From positions 1 to 64,000 of the forward strand of contig NZ_VNJI01000043.1 in assembly GCF_007786445.1 (NCBI RefSeq): a DNA stretch of 64,000 bases, written 5' to 3'. Shown here in pieces: positions 1 to 9,182 of this stretch. Made by a program: the position numbers and the translations under genes. The notes beneath the pieces are model-generated. The model was not told the DNA's origin, made no database searches, and saw only the letters and a list, made by a program, of their open reading frames with translations. The stretch is from Paenibacillus cremeus. Its GTDB lineage: Bacteria; Bacillota; Bacilli; Paenibacillales; NBRC-103111. The first letter of the stretch is position 1; every line of letters starts with the position of its first letter.

Positions 1-122
1 AGGGCTGAAAAGTTTACTTTCTCGTTATCTGGAACTTTGTTAACCTTTTGGAACCGCCGTATGCGGACCCGCATGTACGGTGGTGTGAGAGGACGGGGGC
101 TAGCCGCCCCCTCCTACTCGAT
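1..122 (+). mobile_element. 3' end of a group II intron (class C-like), domains V and VI
   Basis: Positions 51-84 fold as a domain V hairpin: ACCGCCGTATGCG pairs with CGCATGTACGGTGGT. Positions 87-119 fold as domain VI: GAG/CTC, AGG/CCT and GGGGG/CCCCC stems with a single bulged A at 116, the expected branch-point adenosine. The intron should end at AT, 121-122. This layout and wording match bacterial class C group II introns as I remember them. The rest of the ribozyme and the reverse transcriptase gene would lie left of the window; I could not assign a protein reading to bases 1-50. Class C introns usually insert just after Rho-independent terminators, which cannot be checked here. Confidence 0.85.
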
Positions 123-245
123 TGTATACCTTAATCGGAGTTCATGTTGCTCGTCGGAAAAATGTTCATTGTTTTTACCGCGGCTGGTAGGTATAGTGGA
201 TTCGAGATCACCGTATCAACCGTACCCTGAGAATGGAGTTGACCT

Positions 246-1898
246 ATGAATTCAACATCGATGCTTGAGCAGATGACCTACGAACAGCGTTACCTTATTC
301 ATCAAGCAATGGCGGATCTGGACCCGCAATACGATGAAACCGCTCAGCTATTGGTGTACTCCAGCGGCCGGCACAATGTGCGGGAGAGCAGCCATTATTT
401 GATCGGTCTTTTGATCCGTAATGCGCCAGGTGATGTGGCAAGAGCCTGCGATATTATTGAGCGAATCATCGACAATCAGTATGATCTGCCCGACGAAATT
501 TACCACGGGACCTTCAAGCGCGCACCGCAAGAGCCGAACCCACCATGCGGGAGCCTGCCGTGGAAGTCGTTTGCGCCGGGGTTTGCTTATTTTCTCGATA
601 CGACCTTAGCCCAAATATCGGCGGAGCTAAGCCAAGGGAACAAGGAGCTGGAGCGGCGTTTTCAAGCGGCTGTGGACCATGTCCTGCCTACAGTGTGGAC
701 AACCTACGACCCGAACTGGCGGGAGTTTATTGCATGTGATTTTGCCGCCGTTCTGGCTTATTTCGAAGAGCTGCTGCCGGCTGAGCTGGTGCGGCGGATG
801 GAAGCGTCCATGGTCTTGGCGGTCAGGGGTTCGATTGACAGGCGCCGCTCGGATGCCATTCCGATGAATACCAATATTGAATTGATGCATATTTTTATCT
901 GCGATTTTTATGGGCACCGGTTGAACAATCCGGCATGGATCGAGCATGCGCACGAGGAAGCCCAGCGCTTTTACGAGTCGTTTGTGGAATTCAAATCGTT
1001 CGCGGAATTTAACTCGACCACCTACTACAGCGTGGATCTTATGGCTTTGGGGCTATGGAGAGCCTGCGGAAAATCGGAATCGATTCGAGCGATTGGCCGC
1101 GAGGTGGAGTTGGGACTATGGGAAAATATCGCCTTATTTTATAACGCGGAGATGGCCAATTTGTCGGGTCCGTTCACACGGGGCTACGAGATGGAAATGA
1201 CTGAGCACAGCATGCTTGGTGTGATCTTTTTTCTGGTGCTTGGCAGGGGATACGAGCATTTGGTCGTTCCCAATGTGGAGTCGGCGTCCGATCCGCTGCT
1301 GGCGCTGGTAGGCTTCCAAGTGCCCGAGCATGTGAAACCATATCTGCTGCAGCATCAAGGGGACCGGCAGGTGGAGAAGCAGTTCCGGGAGCTGTGTGAA
1401 CGGAGCAAGCCCGGTGAGAACACGCCGCTTTGCACCGCCACGGCATGGATCGAGCGGGATGTGATGATTGGGGGCATGGCCGGTAGTCTAAATACGAGCG
1501 GTCAGCTGCATCCAGCAACCCTATATTGGAAAACGGAAGCCGGGAAGCTGTACACGATGAGGCTGCTTCGGCGCGAGCCCGGCGGCCGGTGGGGCGCTCA
1601 CTATAGAGGGATTACCTACAACGCCAAAGCAGAGAAGGACCAGCTCAGCGTTCAAGTGCAATTCGATACGCCGAGAGAGCTCGAGCTGTTCTTTGAAATT
1701 AGCGGGGAGCAGCTAGATTCTGCTGAGATCACGGACTCTTTCTGGAGATTGCCCGGTCTAAACCTGGAAGTTGAAGCGAATGCGCCATCGCCAGTAATTG
1801 TACAGCGTGACGGGGGGCTGGAAATTGTTTATCCTTATCAACCTGCGGCGGGCACAATCGGGCAGATGAGCTTTATTTTGAAACGGGTACAGACATAA
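246..1898 (+). CDS. Uncharacterised 550-aa protein, probable alpha-toroid fold with C-terminal beta domain
   Basis: No named family could be assigned with confidence. The first about 380 residues are rich in amphipathic helices and carry the motif EFNSTTYYSVDLMALGLW near residues 253-270. That resembles motifs I associate with (alpha/alpha) toroid proteins of the polysaccharide lyase/heparinase type. The last about 150 residues look like a beta-sandwich. There is no signal peptide, so it is probably cytoplasmic. The start is the ATG at 246, preceded by a weak purine-rich site (ATGGAG). It is the first gene after the intron end and is convergent with the small gene at 1916-2233. Its proximity to sugar-acid genes suggests carbohydrate work, but that is inference only. 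Confidence 0.7.
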   Translation: MNSTSMLEQMTYEQRYLIHQAMADLDPQYDETAQLLVYSSGRHNVRESSHYLIGLLIRNAPGDVARACDIIERIIDNQYDLPDEIYHGTFKRAPQEPNPPCGSLPWKSFAPGFAYFLDTTLAQISAELSQGNKELERRFQAAVDHVLPTVWTTYDPNWREFIACDFAAVLAYFEELLPAELVRRMEASMVLAVRGSIDRRRSDAIPMNTNIELMHIFICDFYGHRLNNPAWIEHAHEEAQRFYESFVEFKSFAEFNSTTYYSVDLMALGLWRACGKSESIRAIGREVELGLWENIALFYNAEMANLSGPFTRGYEMEMTEHSMLGVIFFLVLGRGYEHLVVPNVESASDPLLALVGFQVPEHVKPYLLQHQGDRQVEKQFRELCERSKPGENTPLCTATAWIERDVMIGGMAGSLNTSGQLHPATLYWKTEAGKLYTMRLLRREPGGRWGAHYRGITYNAKAEKDQLSVQVQFDTPRELELFFEISGEQLDSAEITDSFWRLPGLNLEVEANAPSPVIVQRDGGLEIVYPYQPAAGTIGQMSFILKRVQT

Positions 1899-1915
1899 AA
1901 TGAATGCCGGGAGGC

Positions 1916-2233
1916 TCAATCGTACTTATCCTCATCCAAGCGGCACTGACGCTCTACGATGAGCTCGGCTTCCGTCTCGAAATTCAAGTACAGCGGAGCC
2001 GGCAGCTCGTCGGTGAGCTCTTTCATCAGAGGCAGCTCCAGCAGCTGCTCTAGCGTTTGCGGCGGCGATCCGAGCCCGTCGTACCATTCGCGTACCGCGT
2101 CGATAAACCGGTAAAAGGCGGCTTCAAAGGCGTTAGCGGACTCTTCAGCGTCGTCACCGGAGGCCCTCGACATGGCATTCCAATGGTTTAAAGCGATTGT
2201 TAAGGTTTGCTTGACTTTGACCTGGTCCATCAC
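1916..2233 (-). CDS. Small conserved-type hypothetical protein (105 aa)
   Basis: An acidic, mostly helical protein of 105 aa without signal peptide, membrane segment or recognisable motif. A good ribosome-binding site (AAAGGAG) lies 7 bases before the GTG at 2233; an ATG follows immediately at 2230 and could be used instead. The gene ends 17 bases from the end of the convergent gene 246-1898. Coding character (a clean frame with a strong Shine-Dalgarno site) supports it as real, but I do not recognise the family and assign no function. Confidence 0.65.
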   Translation of the reverse strand: MMDQVKVKQTLTIALNHWNAMSRASGDDAEESANAFEAAFYRFIDAVREWYDGLGSPPQTLEQLLELPLMKELTDELPAPLYLNFETEAELIVERQCRLDEDKYD

Positions 2234-2351
2234 GGATTCACTCCTTTAATGTATCTTTCTCTTCAGACAAGACTATCCGAATTCGGCTTTGACATCAAGT
2301 TTGGCCTAGCAAGAGGCTTTGATAAAATACGAGACAAGGAGAGGTTTCGGC

Positions 2352-3197
2352 ATGATCGTAGGCTTAGGGGAATGGGGACTTCATTATAGGACCATTGAGG
2401 AGCATTGCAAAATTACGAAAGATTTCGGGCTGCGCTACTTGGAGCTGGGCATCGGAGGCGACTTCCCGGGCAGGATTTCAAGGGAAGCGGGACAGAAGGA
2501 GATCGACGAAGTGATGGCTTGTCTTAACGACTATCACATACTGGCCCCTTATGTAGCGCTGGAAAATGATTTTACGCTCGAGGACCCGGAGGCCGTGCAG
2601 CAATCCAAAGAGCGCGTAGCCGGCGATATCCGGCTATCGGCTAAGCTCGGTGCGACCCATGTGCGGCTGTTCACCGGCTTCGAGCTGGCTTCGAACATGA
2701 CGGAGGAGCGCTGGGCTCGCATGATCGGTGCGTTCCATGAGATGCACGCGCTGTGCTCGAAGCTTGGCCTTGTGATCTCGATCGAGACGCACGGTCGCAA
2801 CACCCCGGTGGGCAACGGATTTATTCACGAGCCTACAACGTCGACGGATTGGGCGTGCCTTCAACGCCTGCTTGCCGAGCTTCCTCCGGCAGTCGGCTTT
2901 AACTTTGACCCCGGCAACCTCAAAGCCTGCGATCCGGCGCGTCCGCTCACGGACTATGCCAAGCTGCTCGGCAGCCGGATCAACTACTGTCACCTGAAGG
3001 ACTGGAAGCCGGTAGACAACCACTGGATCGCCTGCGCGCCGGGGGATGACGACCTGGATTATGACACACTGCTGAAGGCGGTGCCGTTTCAAGGCGCCTA
3101 TCTGATTGAGTACGAGCAAACCGGCGACGTCATCGAAGGCATCGGCCGCAGCTTGAACTATTTGCGCTCCATTCGCCCGGATTTGCGGGTGGAGTAG
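2352..3197 (+). CDS. Sugar phosphate isomerase/epimerase-type TIM barrel protein
   Basis: A 281-aa protein of the xylose isomerase-like TIM-barrel superfamily. Likely metal ligands in the usual order are E145 (SIETHG), D186 (FNFDPGN), H214 (YCHLKDW) and E253 or E255 (LIEYEQ). Family members isomerise or epimerise ketoses, dehydrate inosose, or act on hydroxypyruvate-like substrates; the substrate here cannot be read from sequence. The start is the ATG at 2352, with AAGGAGAGG ending 7 bases upstream; an upstream in-frame ATG at 2319 has no comparable site. A terminator follows directly, so this is the last gene of its transcript. The adjoining island (GntR, DapA-type lyase, enolase-superfamily protein) suggests sugar-acid catabolism. 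Confidence 0.85.
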   Translation: MIVGLGEWGLHYRTIEEHCKITKDFGLRYLELGIGGDFPGRISREAGQKEIDEVMACLNDYHILAPYVALENDFTLEDPEAVQQSKERVAGDIRLSAKLGATHVRLFTGFELASNMTEERWARMIGAFHEMHALCSKLGLVISIETHGRNTPVGNGFIHEPTTSTDWACLQRLLAELPPAVGFNFDPGNLKACDPARPLTDYAKLLGSRINYCHLKDWKPVDNHWIACAPGDDDLDYDTLLKAVPFQGAYLIEYEQTGDVIEGIGRSLNYLRSIRPDLRVE

Positions 3198-3203
3198 CAT
3201 AAG

Positions 3204-3249
3204 GGCCACCCATTGGGGTCAATACGGACCTCATGGGTGGTCTTTTTTT
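3204..3249 (+). terminator. Rho-independent terminator after the TIM-barrel gene
   Basis: Complementary arms around CCACCCAT and ATGGGTGG are separated by a short loop and followed by a run of seven T. Confidence 0.85.
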
Positions 3250-3262
3250 AAAAACTGACTAT

Positions 3263-3311
3263 TGAAAAAAGTAAACGCTTACGTTATTATCTGATATATC
3301 ATGTATCAGAT
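3263..3311 (+). promoter_or_regulatory. Promoter, cre-like box and palindromic operator before the GntR gene
   Basis: A sigma-A type promoter reads TTGAAA (3263-3268), 16 bases, TATTAT (3285-3290). A cre-like box, AGTAAACGCTTACG (3270-3283), sits between the two hexamers and matches about 12 of 14 positions of the CcpA consensus as remembered. Directly after the -10 lies the inverted repeat ATCTGATA (3289-3296), 7 bases, TATCAGAT (3304-3311), a good candidate operator for the GntR-type product itself. Together these suggest autorepression plus catabolite repression of the 3368-6197 gene set. Confidence 0.6.
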
Positions 3312-3367
3312 TTCTGGAATCTCAAACTCTATCAATAACGATGAATCGCCAAAAAGAGGATGATGGC

Positions 3368-4057
3368 ATGGAATTCAACAACACCATTTCGGATTACATA
3401 ACGTCCCGAACCCGCTCTATTCGCGAAGTGGTGTATGAGACGTTGAAGGAATCGATTGTATCGGGTCAGCTTGTTCCCGGGCATCACTTGAGAGAGCGGG
3501 AGCTGGCGAAATCGTTTGGCATCAGCACCACGCCTTTGAAGGAAGCACTGAGACGATTGGAGCAAGAAGGGCTCGTGACGACAAGCGCGAGAAAAGGCAC
3601 CTATGTCGCTAGCGATATTATGACCTCGATCGAGGAGATCAACTGGGCCCGGTCCGCGCTGGAGGGTGTTGCCGCAAGATTGGCTGCGTTGAAATTTACC
3701 GAACAAGAGGCGGCGGAATTCACTGCGATCATCGACCAAATGAAGCAAGCAACCCAGCAAAAGGACGCTGAGGCGCTGATTGTCTTGAACGACAGCTTTC
3801 ACGAGATGATCCGCACCATGGCGAAAAATAACTATATTTATCAGCAGATCAAGTCGATTCGTTCGTTCGCTCTTAGCTTTCGAAAGAAAGCGCTTTCACA
3901 TCCGGACGAGCTGAATCGCGCATACTTTGAGCATAAGTGGATTTATGACCACGTTATGAAAAGGGACGCCGAAGGCGCAGAGCAGGCGATGATCTCCCAT
4001 ATCCGCCGTACGATCTCTTTCGTCAAAGAAACGAATCAGATGCCCCCCACAACTTAG
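3368..4057 (+). CDS. GntR family transcriptional regulator, FCD subfamily
   Basis: A 229-aa DNA-binding regulator. The N-terminal winged helix-turn-helix covers about residues 14-75 (LRERELAKSFGISTTPLKEA then a KGTYVA wing). The rest is a helical FCD ligand-binding domain of the FadR type, typical of regulators sensing small carboxylic acids or sugar acids. The start is the ATG at 3368, 8 bases after AAAGAGG; the in-frame ATG at 3341 lacks a good site. It is followed at 20 bases by the DapA-type gene, so one transcript probably covers 3368-6197. The palindrome just upstream is its likely binding site. Ligand unknown; an aldarate or related acid is a reasonable inference. Confidence 0.9.
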   Translation: MEFNNTISDYITSRTRSIREVVYETLKESIVSGQLVPGHHLRERELAKSFGISTTPLKEALRRLEQEGLVTTSARKGTYVASDIMTSIEEINWARSALEGVAARLAALKFTEQEAAEFTAIIDQMKQATQQKDAEALIVLNDSFHEMIRTMAKNNYIYQQIKSIRSFALSFRKKALSHPDELNRAYFEHKWIYDHVMKRDAEGAEQAMISHIRRTISFVKETNQMPPTT

Positions 4058-4077
4058 CGAGAGAGGTGCTGCAACCG

Positions 4078-4977
4078 ATGTTCACAGAGCTGAAGCAGAA
4101 GCTGAAAGGGATTAACGCGATTAATGTGACGCCCTTTACAGAGCAGCAGGAAATTGATTGGGATGCGCTGAGACTCAACGTTGAATTTTTGGTCGAGCAG
4201 CAGATTGAAGCGGTGTACCCGTGCGGGAATACCGGAGAATTTTATGCCCTTATGATTGAGGAAGCGAAAGCGGTTACGACATACGTGACCGAAGTGGTCG
4301 CGAAGCGGAGCCTGGTGATTGCCGGCGTAGGCTACGATGCAAAGACGGCTTGCGAGCTGGCGAAGCATGCGGAAGCCGCGGGTGCGGACGGTTTGATGGT
4401 GCATCAGCCGGTCCATCCGTACTTAATGCAGAACGGACTAGTGAATTACTATAAGCAGATTGCAGCCAGCACGAAGCTGCCCCTGATTTTGTATGTGAGA
4501 AGTGAGCAAATCACGGAGGCGGTCCTGCGCGAAGTGGCGGCACTGCCGAATGTCGTTGGTGTCAAATATGCCGTCAACCACCTGCCGTCGTTCACCAAGG
4601 CGGTTCGAGCCGTGAAGGAACCGATCGTATGGATTTGCGGCACAGCGGAGGTATGGGCGCCGTACTTTTTTGCCGCAGGGGCTGAAGGCTTTACCTCCGG
4701 TCTGGTGAACGTCGATACCCGCCGTTCCTTTGAAATGCTTGGTTACCTGAAGGTAGGGAACTTCAAGGAAGCGCTGGACGTTTGGGAAGACGTCTATGCC
4801 TTCGAGGAGCTTCGGGCCAAGCATAACAACGGCAACAATGTCAGTGTCGTGAAGGAAGCCATGTATCAGCTCGGATTATTGCCGACGAATACGGTCCGGC
4901 CGCCGATCGGTACGCTGACGGAGTCGGAGAAGCAAGAGGTTAGCGCCATGCTTCGTCGATGGGGCTTAACCCAATAA
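4078..4977 (+). CDS. Dihydrodipicolinate synthase/N-acetylneuraminate lyase family aldolase
   Basis: A 299-aa (beta/alpha)8 class I aldolase. The Schiff-base lysine is K163 (GVKYAVN), the conserved tyrosine is Y139 (LILYVR), and the substrate-carboxylate loop reads GNTGE at 50-54 instead of the usual GTTGE. Divergence from biosynthetic DapA and its place between a GntR regulator and an enolase-superfamily gene argue for a catabolic role, such as a 2-keto-3-deoxy-sugar-acid aldolase or a 5-keto-4-deoxyglucarate dehydratase-type reaction. The start is ATG 4078, 9 bases after GAGAGGTG; a GTG at 4066 in frame overlaps that site and is less likely. Exact substrate unknown. Confidence 0.88.
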   Translation: MFTELKQKLKGINAINVTPFTEQQEIDWDALRLNVEFLVEQQIEAVYPCGNTGEFYALMIEEAKAVTTYVTEVVAKRSLVIAGVGYDAKTACELAKHAEAAGADGLMVHQPVHPYLMQNGLVNYYKQIAASTKLPLILYVRSEQITEAVLREVAALPNVVGVKYAVNHLPSFTKAVRAVKEPIVWICGTAEVWAPYFFAAGAEGFTSGLVNVDTRRSFEMLGYLKVGNFKEALDVWEDVYAFEELRAKHNNGNNVSVVKEAMYQLGLLPTNTVRPPIGTLTESEKQEVSAMLRRWGLTQ

Positions 4978-5003
4978 TTCCTAGATTGAAAGCATCAGAT
5001 TAA

Positions 5004-6197
<1,194 letters not shown>

Positions 6198-6220
6198 GGT
6201 AGCTTTTGGCCTTTGAGGTT

Positions 6221-6258
6221 GCCCGGCGAATAGCAAGAGGAAGAAGCGTTCGCCGGGC
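6221..6258. repeat. 10-bp inverted repeat after the enolase-superfamily gene
   Basis: GCCCGGCGAA (6221-6230) and TTCGCCGGGC (6249-6258) form a perfect 10-bp stem with an 18-base loop. No T run follows, so it is a poor terminator. It may act as a processing or partial-termination structure before the highly expressed lipoprotein gene at 6328. Confidence 0.6.
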
Positions 6259-6327
6259 GGGCATCCAGAGCGTTCTGACATCGAGCTTTACATCTTTTTT
6301 AACATATAAGAGAGAGGGAGTTTTTCG

Positions 6328-7866
6328 ATGAAACGTAAACAATGGATTGCGACACTGGGGGCATTCACGCTCGCAGCGGGTGTTATGGCGGGATGCAGCG
6401 ACGGAGGAGCAGCGACAAAGAAAGATGCAGCTACTCCGGCCAAAAAAGAGGATACGGCTTCTCAAGCGCCGCTTGATATCACGCTGGCGGTTCCACAGGT
6501 AGGAGACATTCCTGAGAAGGGGAATGTAATTGAACAGGAAATCGAGAAGTACACCAATACGAAGCTTAGTTTTCAATGGATTCCAAGCTCCACCTACGAT
6601 GAGAAAATCAACGTAATGATCGCCAGCGGCGATTTGCCGAAAGTGATGCGCGTCAACTATGTTGCAACCGTTATCAGTGCCGCACAGAATGGAACGTTCT
6701 GGGATATCACGCCTTACCTCAAGGATTACAAAAACTTAGCCGCTCAAAACCAGCAGTACTATGAAAACATCAAGATCGACGGCAAGCTGTACGGAATTCC
6801 GTTGTACCGTGAAATGGGACGTCCGGCCGTCATTTACCGCAAAGACTGGTTCGACGCGCTGGGTCTGAAGACTCCGAAGACGCTGGACGACTGGTACAAC
6901 TTAGCGAAAACGCTTACGACAGGCGACCCGGATAAGAACGGCAAGAACGATACCTATGGCTTCATGCTGGATAAAAAATTCAACGATGGCGTAAACTCGG
7001 TACTGACTCGGATTGCCGTTACACAAGGCGGGGTCAATAAGTACGGAGTAGACGGCAGCGGTAAAATCACACCGGAATTTTTGACTCCACAGTTTGTGGA
7101 TACGATGAAATTGTTCAAGCGCTTGTATGCTGAGAAGCTGATCAACCAAGATTTCCCTGCACTCGATGGCGCCGATATGGATAAGAAATTCGAGTCCGGC
7201 ACCGTGGGGATCAAGATTAACGGTGTAGCAACGAACGCAGCAAACATTATGGACCGCCTGACGAAAGTAGTTCCTACTGCGAATCTGGAGATTACGCATT
7301 GGGAAGGACCGCAAGGCAACAAAATTGCCGCCCAAAGCGGTAACAACGGCTTCCTTGTGTTCCCTAAATCTGCAGTAAAAACCGAAGCGGATTTAAAGCG
7401 CCTGCTTACCTTCTTTGATAAGCTGCTGGATGAGAAAATGTCCACGCTGCAAAAGCGCGGGATTGAAGGCAAGCACTACAAGAAAGTGGACGGCGGCTTA
7501 GTAGAATGGGTCGACCTGACGGCATTCAACCGTGAAGTAAAACCATACCGCGATGACCTGCTTAACTTTGAAACCTACAACGTTCCACAGCTGAAAGATA
7601 CACCGCTGGCTATGAAGGGCTACAAGATGGAGCCGGAAGGTCTGAAGTTTGCCGTGAACAATCCGGTCCTGACGCTGTCTTCCAATACGTATTCGGAGCG
7701 CGGTAAAGAGCTGGATACGATGATGAACGACGCTGAAACCCAATACATCGTCGGCAAAATCGATGATGCTGGCTGGGCTGCTGCGGTCGACAAATGGCGC
7801 AAAGCAGGCGGCGACAACTTGATCAAAGAATACGAAGCTTCCTGGGCTAAAGTAAATAAAAAATAG
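6328..7866 (+). CDS. Extracellular solute-binding lipoprotein, ABC transporter family 1 type (512 aa)
   Basis: A secreted substrate-binding protein. A lipoprotein signal peptide ends in a lipobox with Cys at residue 23 (VMAGC), followed by an Ala/Lys/Thr-rich linker and a large two-lobed type II binding domain. Length and layout resemble Paenibacillus LplA/YtcQ-type binding proteins for oligosaccharides. The start ATG follows GAGAGGGAG. The gene stands before the oligogalacturonate lyase and ends in its own terminator. No permease genes are adjacent, so it must work with membrane proteins encoded elsewhere. A pectin or sugar-acid oligomer is a plausible ligand by neighbourhood only. Confidence 0.9.
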   Translation: MKRKQWIATLGAFTLAAGVMAGCSDGGAATKKDAATPAKKEDTASQAPLDITLAVPQVGDIPEKGNVIEQEIEKYTNTKLSFQWIPSSTYDEKINVMIASGDLPKVMRVNYVATVISAAQNGTFWDITPYLKDYKNLAAQNQQYYENIKIDGKLYGIPLYREMGRPAVIYRKDWFDALGLKTPKTLDDWYNLAKTLTTGDPDKNGKNDTYGFMLDKKFNDGVNSVLTRIAVTQGGVNKYGVDGSGKITPEFLTPQFVDTMKLFKRLYAEKLINQDFPALDGADMDKKFESGTVGIKINGVATNAANIMDRLTKVVPTANLEITHWEGPQGNKIAAQSGNNGFLVFPKSAVKTEADLKRLLTFFDKLLDEKMSTLQKRGIEGKHYKKVDGGLVEWVDLTAFNREVKPYRDDLLNFETYNVPQLKDTPLAMKGYKMEPEGLKFAVNNPVLTLSSNTYSERGKELDTMMNDAETQYIVGKIDDAGWAAAVDKWRKAGGDNLIKEYEASWAKVNKK

Positions 7867-7885
7867 TAATCATTTACGATCATAA

Positions 7886-7937
7886 GCAAGGCAGTTTAGA
7901 GCTTATTCTTAAGTTCTAGCTGCCTTGCCCTTATTTT
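7886..7937 (+). terminator. Rho-independent terminator after the 6328 lipoprotein gene
   Basis: GCAAGGCAG (7886-7894) pairs with CTGCCTTGC (7920-7928), with additional TAGA/TCTA pairing inside the loop, followed by CCTTATTTT. Confidence 0.75.
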
Positions 7938-8017
7938 AGCGAACAAGTTAAATACGGAAGATTGAGTGTTCTCCGTTCCTCTGGTTAATTAATACGTAGT
8001 GCGAAAGGAGTGACAGT

Positions 8018-9181
8018 ATGATCGGTAGAACGTTCCCGTCGGAAAAAAGGGCCTATATGGATGAGACCACAGGCAAGCGCATCTGGCAGCTGACATCGGG
8101 CGGCTCCAACAATTATCATCTCTATTTCACGGACAACTCGTTTTCTCTAGGAGATCAAGAAATTTACTTCCTATCGGATCGCTCTTCGCCCAAGCCGGAA
8201 GTGTACAATTTTTTTCGGATGGATCTGAAGTCAGGCCTCATTACGCAATTGACGGATGAAACCGGCGGCATTCAAAAGCACACCAAAAGCCCGGACAGCG
8301 AGCTTCTCGTCTATGTGACCGGCAACCGGTTGAGGAAACTCAACACGCGGACCCTGCAGTCCGAAACGCTGTATGAAGAGACGGGCCAATTTAAGCTGGG
8401 CTCGCCGTTCATTAGCCCTTGCAAGACGTATGTCGGAATTATTCGCAACGAAGATGTCCAGATCGAGCGCGGGGCGAATTATGCCGGGTTTAAGGAATCG
8501 ATGTTCGCGGTCAAGAAAGCGTTTATTACGTTGGTTTACCTGGACGGCTCGAAAGCGGTGGATGTGTGGGAGGATACCCATTATCTGGGACATTTCCAAT
8601 TTGCGCCGGACGACTGCACCTTGGCCATGTTTTGCCATGAAGGGCCGTGGAACCTGGTGCATCAGCGCATGTGGCTGCTGGATACGGTGGCGCGATCGGT
8701 TATACCGTGCTTCCGTCAACAGGAGGACGATTGCGTAGGGCATGAATTTTGGACACGGGACGGCCTCATTTTCTTCGATAATCGGAGAAAAGGGCACGAC
8801 GGGACGATCACATCCAACCGGACGCAGGCGACGGTACATGAGGAAGCTGCTGACGGTCAAATTCCGTATGTGGGACTGGCGAACAAACAAGGCGAGGTCG
8901 TCCGAACGATTGATCTGCCTTACTATTGTAACCATTACCATGCCAATAACGACAATTCGCTACTCGTAGGCGATAATGTGGATGATTTGGTGCTGATCGA
9001 CTTAACGGCGGAGAAGCCGGAGCCTGTTACGCTATGCACGCACCGCACTTCTTGGTATGACAATCGCAGGCATGCGCATCCGACCTTCAGCTGGAACGGA
9101 GAGCAGATTCTGTATGCCTCGGACCGAGAGCAAAGTAAAAACAACTTGTATTTAGTGGACCTTGGAAAGGATGACGAATAG
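8018..9181 (+). CDS. ogl: Oligogalacturonate lyase, polysaccharide lyase family 22
   Basis: A 387-aa cytoplasmic beta-propeller enzyme that cleaves unsaturated digalacturonate to 5-keto-4-deoxyuronate, the last depolymerising step of pectate catabolism. The propeller opens with the family-typical WQLTSGGSNNYHLYFT. From memory of the Yersinia enzyme, the catalytic His242 aligns with H242 (GHEFW). The metal-site histidines align with H308 (HYHAN), H352 and H354 (RRHAHP); the glutamine ligand position appears to be Asn here. The start ATG at 8018 follows AAAGGAGTG. The next gene starts one base after this stop, so the two are translationally coupled. Confidence 0.9.
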   Translation: MIGRTFPSEKRAYMDETTGKRIWQLTSGGSNNYHLYFTDNSFSLGDQEIYFLSDRSSPKPEVYNFFRMDLKSGLITQLTDETGGIQKHTKSPDSELLVYVTGNRLRKLNTRTLQSETLYEETGQFKLGSPFISPCKTYVGIIRNEDVQIERGANYAGFKESMFAVKKAFITLVYLDGSKAVDVWEDTHYLGHFQFAPDDCTLAMFCHEGPWNLVHQRMWLLDTVARSVIPCFRQQEDDCVGHEFWTRDGLIFFDNRRKGHDGTITSNRTQATVHEEAADGQIPYVGLANKQGEVVRTIDLPYYCNHYHANNDNSLLVGDNVDDLVLIDLTAEKPEPVTLCTHRTSWYDNRRHAHPTFSWNGEQILYASDREQSKNNLYLVDLGKDDE

Positions 9182-9182
9182 C

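Noticed and set aside
37-249. Small open frame of 70 codons across the intron end
   Set aside because: It overlaps the ribozyme domains and has no homology-like features or ribosome site.
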